DNA of 64,000 nt, taken from positions 2,728,001 to 2,792,000 of the forward strand of contig JAVLRN010000008.1 in assembly GCA_032821775.1 (NCBI GenBank), in the 5' to 3' direction. Shown here in pieces: positions 55,721 to 64,000 of the stretch (positions are counted from its first letter, which is position 1; every line of letters begins with the position of its first letter). A program made the position numbers and the translations under genes. The notes beneath the pieces were generated by a model. That model saw nothing but the letters and a program-made list of their open reading frames with translations, did not search any database and was not told the DNA's origin. The DNA is from Sanguinoderma infundibulare (lineage: Eukaryota > Basidiomycota > Agaricomycetes > Polyporales > Polyporaceae).

Positions 55721-57367
55721 CTCCTGATGCTCCCTTATCGAGTATTCCTCAGTTTCCATCAGCACTTGCAGTCTCTATACCTATGTCTCTTCCTTCCATC
55801 CACAGTTGTTAATATATTCATTGCTGCAGCAAGTAACATGTGTTTATATCTTGAGATGTGTAAGTATCTGGAATGTGATGACAAGTTCTGCACATTCTGC
55901 ACTCCTTAGCACTCCTTGGGTGAGTTATTTGGTTTGTTGCATGTTTTAACTTCATTGCTTCTGTCATTACCTTCTGCAACTCTTATTTTCTAAACTTGTG
56001 AAATATTCTCAGGCTCAAGGTATGGCAGCATGATGATATTGACAAATGACTGATATAAAGGTGAGGTGGAATTTGGGCCATCAAGATTACAAGAAGTAAG
56101 CACTATTGCTAAGGTGGTGCTTAAGACTTCATCTCTGAGCCAAAGCCCTCCTCATCCTCATCCTCATCCTTGACAGGTGACACTTATAACTAGGAGGCTC
56201 ATTATCTTTGTTAGCATTGCTCTTTTAATGATATGTTTTACACTTCTTTTTCTTGTCACTACATGGCTTCTGGGCCGTGGCTGTTCTGGCACAAACCTTC
56301 TCCTTGTAGTCACAGTGACAGTGCTCACACTCAGCACCTGTAAGATAACAGAAGTGACAGTCACCATTAACAAGTGCATCATGGAGTATCCAAAGGGCAG
56401 GAACATCATACAGAAGACTGAATGGGCAGCCAAACTTCTCAAGCATTCAGTCCTCACAGATGACTCCATATTCAATCATAGCTGTGACCTCAAATTTTGA
56501 GTAAAAGATGACCACACCCTTCTGATCAATGATTTTGCCTAGTTCACATTAGTGAGGATCCCATCCGAAGTGATCATGTGTCCTTACTGTACAGATAGTT
56601 CATCTTCTCATGGATCTTATTCTTAAGTCAATCGGCACAGTCTCAGTTAGAGCAGAGGAATGCTGTTGAAATATGTTGTTAATAAGCTACTGATGGTAAC
56701 ATGCTTTACTTTCAATAATCATACACACTGAACAGCTCACAGCCCGTGATGGCAAACACTTTCATCTGAGAGTCAATGACCTTAATGTCCCACTTTTTAA
56801 TGACTCTGGTAAAGTAGTGATTGATTGGAAGACTTGTAAAAATCATTGAAGGCATATCTTATACTCGGTGTTGTTCCTCATAAGCACAACAAATGCTTCC
56901 ACCTCATAACAGCACCTCAAGGTAAGCAACTCAGATGACAGTCAACATCACAACCCATGTCCTGAAAGCAAACTACTCACCATCCCCATAATGGACTGCA
57001 ATGTGCACTTGATGTCCTACATGTGGCCTTTTTGGTTGACACAGATCCCAAAATTGCAGGTGCTGCACTCTTCCTTCAATGATGCACATAAGTTGCTCTT
57101 CTGCTCCAGAGTGAAGTTGTCATACTCCTCATGATGCTTATTCTGAAGCCCAATGAAGTTGGACACTTCTCCGGGATCTGCATCTATACAAAGTTGAGGG
57201 TGTTTGCAGAAGTGATTATAGATGCATAATGAAAGACAACAATGTACCAGCATTCTTCTGCTTGGTGAGGTGATATGACCATGCATTGTACATGTTGACC
57301 TTGCAGCCCTTCCCCAACTTCTCTCTGTCCGAGAACATCAGTTGCATATAATAATCTGACTTACAAC
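55721..57367 (-). pseudogene. Decayed cysteine-rich coding remnants, unassigned
   Basis: Minus-strand fragments include ALVNGDCHFCYLTGAECEHC (56350) and, at 57286-57017, SNFIGLQNKHHEEYDNFTLE with CASLKEECSTCNFGICVNQK. The second resembles helical 'hypothetical' proteins that accompany transposons in mushroom genomes, but I cannot name the family. Stops and frame changes are frequent. Confidence 0.35.
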
Positions 57368-57784
57368 TAAGGCTGAACATAGGTTAACCTATAGTTGATT
57401 CAGATCTGAACCTGTGAGTTTATCAGCCTTTGAGACCTTGATTGAAAACTGTATGAATCAAATCAATTTTTAATCTAAATTTACAAATCAAAGACCTATG
57501 AATCATAGGTTATATTATTGATTTTATTAAATAGTTGCAAACAGACTAGAAATAGTGAAAAAGGATCTTAAAAAGCCTAATAAATATTTACAGATAAGTA
57601 AAAATACAGGTCACTTTGCAGATGATCTAAAACCTAACCTGTAGTCTCTTATAAAATCACTGATTCAGATTTGTAGCTGATTCATGATGTAGGTATCTGA
57701 ACCTACAAGTTATTAACCTATAGGCAATACTGCAGGTCAGGTCTAGGTTACCTGTGACATAACCTAAACCTATGTTCAGCCTTA
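57368..57784. mobile_element. hAT-type MITE, copy 2 (417 bp)
   Basis: Ends TAAGGCTGAACATAGGTT / AACCTATGTTCAGCCTTA; perfect 8-bp target duplication CTTACAAC (57360-57367 and 57785-57792). Same length as copy 1. Confidence 0.93.
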
Positions 57785-59687
57785 CTTACAACCACAGGTC
57801 TCTGAGAGATATTTGACCTTCACTTCAGCATAATCATAAACATTTTTGATGGTAGCCTCAATGTGGTCATTGCAGTCCACAGCTTGTCTTGCCATCTCAG
57901 TGTGCTGGTCCTTGGTGAGCATTACTGTACTCTGCTTCTGAGGCTCAAGCGTGTTGACAGTGACAATTGTCCCTGGGTCATAGGTGACTTTCAGCTGCCT
58001 AAGAGTAGTCATGCTAAAGATGAGAGAGACCATGCAATGAGAGGGGTAACTGAGATTACAATTTACAATCCAAATGTTCCTCTTTAGTATGTCCAAGTGA
58101 AGGCATGCATTGCTGAGTGCAAATGAATATCACGTTGCTATTGTAAGACTGTATTCAAGCAGCCAATGCCTGAGTGTTCAAATGGGCCAGCATTATTCAA
58201 CTCGTGTCATAGAGCCCTGGACTTTGCATAATTTTGCTGATGCACACGGCAATGAAAGTAGGGTAAAGGCTCTAATTGAACACCTTTTGTTAGGCTCTAT
58301 CAAGTAAGGAGATACAACATACATACACAGAGAAAGTGTTAAAAAGATGCAGTGAAGGACATAGCAGAAACATAAAAAAGCAATGAAAATTTACTTAACA
58401 GCTATATGTGCCATTTTAAGCTGAAAATGTTCACATGATTTCCTCCTGTAAGATCAACCCTCCATCTGATAAGTCCAGCAGCATGCACCTGTAGCCCTTT
58501 CATGCATGAACACTGAGCAGCTGGAGATGTGGTGAACAGTGGTCCTTGATGATGATGAAGACATTGTCATCGTAAGTGCAGGAAAAAGGCAATGTGACTG
58601 ATCAGTCATAGGTTCAGCAAGTTTTGAAGGAGCTGGTGGCAGTGGGTTTGCACATTGAAGAACTCAAGCTCAGCTGTGTCGAGCCTGACAATGAGCTTCA
58701 GTTTACCTACATAAAAAATGTGGGTGTGGGTTTCTTGCAGGTATACCTATATATATCTGGATCTGGACCTGTAGGTATCAGTCTTGTGGGTATGGATATC
58801 TGGTGCATGGGTCAGACACAGATTCAGGTCAGAGGTTTTGGGGTCATAGGCTACCTGCAGGTTATTTATGGGTTTTTTCAAGAAAATAAGCAGTCTGTAT
58901 ATCTTCAATGAGTGGTCTGTATGATCTATTTTTCTACAATAAGTGCAACAGAGACTGATTGTTTGATTGGGCTATGATTAGGTGTGCTGCCTTCAGCCTT
59001 CTCTAGCCTATGCTGGTGCTTAAACCTTGCACCTGATCTGGGGTTTGACTCATGTATGAGGATATATAGCTATTTTATAGTCCCAATTTTATCATAGTCA
59101 TAGAGATTTTTATTGTCAGCTTTTATAACATTGAATAAGTGAGCCTTATGACACACTGCATACATGCTGCTTATTGATGCATTCTAGATGTATCTATCTC
59201 TTCTTCTCACTTATCTTCATCCCTCTGCAGCAGATTGTAGACCACTTCAATGGTATTTATGCAGTTGTGCTCTTGTCAAAGAACCTTGTTGTTGCTAGTT
59301 CTGATAGGGCACTTATCTTTTGAGATTGACATTATTGACAGAGGAGGATGTAAACAGCAAGAGGGAATCAAGGAGTGTACACATACTATGTAGTGATCTC
59401 AGTAGTATTAGATTTACATTCAAAAATACAATAATTAAGTTGAACCTTAATAGTTATTTCAATAGAGAACAAAATTGAGTGAATATTTCACATAAAACAG
59501 CTTTAATTTGTGTGTGCTTTCATAGGTCTTACAGGTATCCATAGGTACAGGTCTTTATGTGGGTAAATCTATGTGTAACAGGTCAAAGATCCATGGGTAT
59601 GGATTAGTACAGGTCTTGACCTGCACAGGTCCAGGTTGACCCAGAGGTGACACATATTCAGCCTTAGTTGAAGCTGATGGAGAGCCT
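57785..59687. other. Transposon-derived stretch, unassigned
   Basis: A minus-strand frame (58096-57782) reads MARQAVDCNDHIEATIKNVY with no known domain. 58690-59667 is rich in aggt/gggta motifs and ends with a hAT-like terminal repeat (ATATTCAGCCTTA at 59654-59666) whose partner I could not find. No intact gene. Confidence 0.35.
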
Positions 59688-60099
59688 TAAGGCTGGGCAT
59701 AGAACCTATAGTTGATTTAGATCTGAACCTGTGAGTTTGTCAGCCTTTGAGACTTTGATTAAGAACTGTATGAATCAAATCAATTTTTAACCTAAACTTG
59801 CAAATCAAAGACCTATGAATCATAGGTTACATTATTGATTTTATCAAATAGTTTCAAACAGACTAGAAATAGTGAAAAAGGATGTTAAAGAGCCTAATAA
59901 ATATTTACAGATAAATAAAAATACAGGTCACTTTGCAGGTGATCTAAAACCTAACCTGATCTCTTATAAAATGGCTAATTCAGATTTGCAGCTGATTTAT
60001 GATGTAGATATCTGGACCTACAAGTTATTAACCTATAGGCAATTTTGCAGATCAGGTCTAGGATACCTGTGAAATAACCTGAACCTATACCCAGCCTTA
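59688..60099. mobile_element. hAT-type MITE, copy 3 (412 bp)
   Basis: Ends TAAGGCTGGGCATAG / CTATACCCAGCCTTA; perfect 8-bp target duplication GAGAGCCT (59680-59687 and 60100-60107). Aligns over its length with copies 1 and 2. Confidence 0.93.
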
Positions 60100-60559
60100 G
60101 AGAGCCTCTCATCAGCTGTGCAGAATGCAACATAGAAACTCCGCCTGCACGCAATTGTGAGCTCATGGACTATTGCATCGTGGCATGTCTGATAGGTGTC
60201 AGACAACAAGAAACATTGAGGATTCAAGATAACCTAGTGGTGGCAGTTGAGGAGGATGCTATGGAGGAGACTAACAACACTGATGAGTATGAGGTGGATG
60301 GCACAGGATGGGCATGAGGTGCAGCAGACTTGCCTTTGCCCCTGCCCTTGCTAAAGGTGTCGGATGAAGGAGAAGTCATGTCCAAGTTAGAGTTGTATGA
60401 AGGTAGAAACTCTCACTCTTGCTCATGATGATGATCAAGTAAGCATGTGAATGTGTGGGGAAACTCAACATGGAGATGTGCAATCTCTTCCTGCATGCAC
60501 TGGGTATTGAAAAATAAATTCATTGCCTGTCAGTGAACATGCTGTGCTCATGGGAATTG

Positions 60560-62840
60560 TTTAATATTTTTGTGAGTCTCGCACAGAAGATCAAACTTTG
60601 CCAATGTTATCATGTCCATCACCTTATTTCATTCAAGTGCAGGACACTTCAACTTCACAGTGCAACAATTGTACTCATGCAGAGCGATCTTGATGGCATT
60701 CACATGCGCTTTCAATGCCTTACTAATCTTCTCTCAGAGTTTGTAGCCTGCAAAAGGATCATGGTCAAGATGAGCAGTGCAGCTGACATTAAGTCGAACC
60801 TAGTCTGCTCATACCAAGCTTTGTAAGCTCAAAGAGGCACTGCACAATGAGCCTCTCCAAGTTGTCAAGAGCAAGGTGGTACTTGCACTGGGTGAGTTCA
60901 CTGAGCGCATCCTCATAGTTCTTTGAATTCGGTGTCCATTGACAAAAATGGTGAGAGCATCTTCAAGCAGGAGCACACATTCCTAAGCTGTCTCCCACCA
61001 CATGAATGCCACTTTTGTGCATGTGCACAGTTGCTTGAGTTCTTGCTCCTTCTTCTGTGTGGCATGTAGATTGTTTGTACTGATGATGCTGTCAGTGTTG
61101 TCAACTGCATTTTGCATGGCCTTAGTGTTCAACCTATAAAATCAGTGTGCAGCAAGCTTTTCTGCATCAAGATGAACACCTTACCCAGCATTCTTCAATG
61201 CAATGAGTGCCTGGATGTACTTAATTTTCTCCATGACTTCTCTCAGCTCCCATTGGCAGTTCTTGACGTATGTGCGCTTTTCAACAAGATACCATTTGCA
61301 GTCAGTGCCAGCAATCCTGAGCCATGCAGCATGCTTGGCGAAAGCAGTGCCATTATTCCAAATGATATCCAGTGCCTGCTTGTAGTTCTGATAGATGAAG
61401 TTACCTGCTGATCTATTAGTAATGGTAAGATACACATTGAATATTCTGCACCAGTTTCAGTGTGCTTGCTGTGACTCCAAAAAGCGCAGAACTGAGCAAT
61501 GCTCTGGTGACAGTGGAATGGTGTCGACAGTCGAGTGGTCACCACAAGGCCATTTGAGGACAAAAAGAACTGTTCATTACCTTCAAAGTCCTTCCTGACA
61601 CCTTTGATGTACAGAGGGAGGTAGTTGACCTGGCAACCGTGATTGTGGCTGTGGCCATGAAATGCAGGCACAATAAATTGGGCATGTGCAGCTGCCACTT
61701 TTGAGCCTAGCAGACAAACTGTTATACAAAGTCTTGAGAAACTCACATCCGATGTCATAGCCAATCATAATGTCTTCACTGTACACTTCGATCAGCTTTG
61801 CTACAATTGTGAGGCCATATGTCATCCTACATAGATCTGTTAGCTGTAACACAGCACTGTAAATGGAAATCTGTTACTCACAGTTCACCACTTCATATCA
61901 TGTTGTGACACACATGATGAGTGGGTGCCCATGGTGACATAGGCATATAAAAACACTGGCAACAGTGAACAGCACAAACATCTTGCACACTTCGGGTCTG
62001 GTGTTTTGCCACCACTCAATGCAAGAAGTCTCCAGAAATGCGGTGGGAATCAGCCCAAGGAGTTCTGTGGCAAAACTTGCTGTGAATAGGCTTGAGGGAC
62101 TGGTTCCTGTCCATTGACACCAGCAATGAAAACCTGAGCATGGGTTCATCTTGAAGCTTGTAATAGGCATGGTGCACAGGCATTTAGCATTCACCAGTCC
62201 TTACCATCCTGCTTCAGCACTTTATGGACACAGGAGTCGATTCCCTCAAGTATATTGAGATACTAATTGTAAGTGATGCTGAACTGATCAATGAGGGTTC
62301 TCTGATAAGAAAGCTGCAGAGGATCAGCACTTGGACCTGATAATCCTATGTGGCAACCCACTAGGTGCAAGTAACACAGTGCATGTACTTGTGCTTGCAG
62401 ACTGAGATGAGGACAAACACAATGTAGTTGTCAATATGCTTTGAGTGTTTGAAAGGTGACTGTGACTGTCAGAGCAATAGGTGAAGTCCCCAAGTAGCCT
62501 GAGCACACTAGAATGACATTAACAGGGTAGTAGCCCTGCGCTTCAACATTTGCTTCAAAGTTTCTGCAATAGAGCATAGGCAAGTAGGAATCGAAGCAAA
62601 GCAAAAAAGATATACTGAAGAAATCTATGAGCATGATCTCAAATGAGGAAAGCAGATCTTCCAGTGTGTCCTCAATTGCATCTTCTGTACCAAGGCCTGC
62701 CATTTAAGATATGTGTTGATAAGCTCCTCATGCTGGCTGTTCCACTGAGCATTGCAGCGCTCTGTATGATCATGGTGAAGCTGATGATCAATGTGTTCAA
62801 GTCGCCGCTCTAGCAGTGGCTCCTTTGCCCATATCAAGTC
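60560..62840 (-). pseudogene. KDZ-family transposase (Kyakuja-Dileera-Zisupton), decayed
   Basis: KDZ transposases are DDE-type cut-and-paste enzymes abundant in Agaricomycetes. On the minus strand, in order: RCNAQWNSQHEELINTYLKW (62750); VLKQDGKDW and MLNACAPC (62210); LLVSMDRNQSLKP (62110, the family's MDGNNSLKR position); EWWQNTRPEVCKMFVLFTVA and SVFICLCHHG (61980); MIGYDIGCEFLKTL (61770); PAFHGHSHNHGCQVNYLPLY and IKGVRKDFEGNEQFFLSSNG (61660); NYKQALDIIWN (61370); KYHLALDNLERLIVQCLFEL (60880); and EKISKALKAHVNAIKIALHE YN (60700). TGA stops sit at arginine positions (after KDW and after AGYKL) and a one-base shift follows CAPC. The order is right for the whole protein, so it is one ancient copy, inactive. 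Confidence 0.9.
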
Positions 62841-63112
62841 CCTACTGAGGCCAGTTGTTACTTACATGTTCCCCTACCTACATATTTTTTGCTTAGCTAT
62901 AGCATTGCTCCTTCCATAGTTATTGCCTACTTTACATTCCTGCACAGTTCTAGCCTAGGTACAGCTCCTAGTTTACCTTAGTCCATATCTCCGTCATTTC
63001 TCGTTGTGCAGGTGCCAGTTCAGCGCTACAGGTGTTTGGACATGTATACTACATACTCACTCATCAGTGTAGCCTTAGGACGCCTGTGTCGCACTCTGCT
63101 AGTCCTTAGACT
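62841..63112. other. Intergenic between KDZ and copia fragments
   Basis: AT-rich, no gene seen. A 20-bp direct repeat (ACTTCACAGAGCTCGAcACAGG) occurs at 63110 and again at 63163, the second inside the copia fragment. Confidence 0.35.
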
Positions 63113-64000
63113 TCACAGAGCTCGACACAGGTGAGTAGTTAGCATCCCCTGCAATGTAAAGACTTCACAGAGCTCGATACAGGCCTTGTGACCGCTCCTG
63201 GGCCCACTGCAGACAACACCCTTGTACCACTCGATGGAGCCGTCTGCATTGCACTTGACCCGGAAGACCCAGTGGCAGCCAATGGCCTTGTGTCTGGGAG
63301 GGAGCTGGATAAGCTCAAAGGTGCCATTCTCGACTAGGGAGTGGGATCTCCTCCCAGGCAGCCTGAAGCCACTTGGTGCGCTCATCCTGGGGCAGCTGCA
63401 TAACCTCCGCAATCAACCTGGGCTCACCAAAGTGCTCCTGGCTGGCCTTGGATGTGTGCTGGACCACCAACTCGAATGCATACTCCATGGCTTCATCGTA
63501 GGTCAGGTAGTCATTGTGCTGGCCAGAGTAGACATGCTCAATGCCAGCAAGCATTGCCTCAAGTGCATCCTCCTCATCATAGTGTCCTATGCAGTCCAGT
63601 TCATCGTCTAAGGATGTGGGGCTGGGCGCAGGTGAAGGCGACCTATGTGCTCCTGCAGCAGGAGGAACTGGATCAACTGGAGCATCAATGAGGGGATTTG
63701 AAGAAGGAGAGTCACACTGAGGAGGCTCTTGATAATGTGAGGGCCCTGCGACTGGAGCAGGTGAGACAGAGTGAATGCGATGGCACGGGGGAGCCAGATT
63801 TGCATGCTCAAGTGCATGGTCACTGAGGGAGCCTTGGTAGCGAGCAGAATGGCCTGGGAAGTCTCTGCGAGCAAGGGCAGGATAGGGGCAATAGCCAGGC
63901 TGGTTCTGACCGCAATCTACCATAGCTGAGAATCTTGAGCTACACAGTCCAAGTTGTTGCTGATGGACCGAGACAATCTTCACTGGCGGATAGTTTAGCA
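63113..64000 (-). pseudogene. Ty1/copia pol fragment (RT N-terminus), runs off the right edge
   Basis: Minus-strand frames 63983-63315 and 63412-63113 read a Pro/Ser-rich linker (SPAPVAGPSHYQEPPQCDSP), then RLIAEVMQLPQDERTKWLQA AWEE, and in the next frame NGTFELIQLPPRHKAIGCHW VFRVKCNADGSIEWYKG. This is the integrase-to-RT junction of copia elements (consensus NGTWELVxLPxxxKxIGxxWVFRVKxxxDGSIxRYKARL). A frameshift lies near 63330 and the RYKARLVA motif is lost, so it is degenerate. CpG content is higher than in neighbouring elements. Confidence 0.88.

Noticed and set aside
55356..55909. 120- and 156-codon plus-strand frames with repeated short motifs
   Set aside because: They are produced by the minisatellite and decay at its edges.
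58690..59666. Fourth MITE ending in ATATTCAGCCTTA
   Set aside because: The right end is convincing, but no matching left end or 8-bp duplication was found.

Overview
This is a nuclear window from a basidiomycete fungus, most likely an Agaricomycete. The genes are dense and broken by many short introns (about 45-60 nt). The gene set is fungal: MED14, a DUF6533 membrane protein, a Rua1-type zinc-binding C-terminus, an F-box/Sec10 recyclin, and a GH27 alpha-galactosidase with a fungal secretion signal. The mobile elements (chromodomain Ty3/gypsy, a second Ty3 family, Ty1/copia, and a KDZ transposase) are those typical of mushroom-forming fungi. No rRNA, CRISPR array or bacterial operon structure was seen.

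The window has two halves. From 1 to about 27.6 kb it is ordinary gene-rich euchromatin. In order: MED14 (-, runs off the left edge), DUF6533 membrane protein (+), Rua1-like regulator (-), p24/emp24 cargo receptor (+), mitochondrial ribosomal protein uS10m (-), single-pass membrane protein with a PPxY motif (-), alpha-galactosidase (-), a weakly supported Ser/Pro-rich ORF (+), METTL16-type RNA m6A methyltransferase (+), hotdog thioesterase (-), ECM11-like coiled-coil protein (+), a small conserved-looking protein of unknown function (-), and recyclin-1 (-). For several genes the spliced exons restore an exact reading frame, and this exposed microexons of 11, 12 and 17 nt.

A tRNA-Pro(UGG) gene with a 16-nt intron sits at 27.73-27.82 kb and marks the boundary. 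From about 28.0 kb to the right edge the sequence is an AT-richer, CpG-poor island of nested, decayed transposons. It holds: (i) a 7.0-kb chromodomain Ty3/gypsy element (28047-35070) with paired 468-bp LTRs; (ii) a degenerate tandem array split by a solo LTR; (iii) a 1.6-kb near-perfect fold-back element with Tc1-like ends (37802-39416); (iv) solo LTRs of a third family; (v) two copies of a TGTGGG-rich, hAT-like MITE; (vi) a large Ty3-type element (about 43.1-54.8 kb) carrying further insertions, including a 546-bp retroposed segment with a 16-bp target duplication; (vii) three copies of a 0.41-kb hAT-type MITE with 8-bp target duplications; (viii) a minisatellite; (ix) a KDZ transposase pseudogene; and (x) a Ty1/copia fragment at the right edge.

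Nothing in the gene-rich half forms a co-regulated pathway; these are independent housekeeping or lineage-specific genes. In the right half no transposon ORF is intact, and the damage is dominated by C-to-T/G-to-A changes, consistent with long-silenced, methylated heterochromatin. I did not find a clearly novel biological system. The best candidates for follow-up are the fold-back element, the retroposon-like insertion, and the unassigned 3-kb block at about 47.7-51.0 kb.
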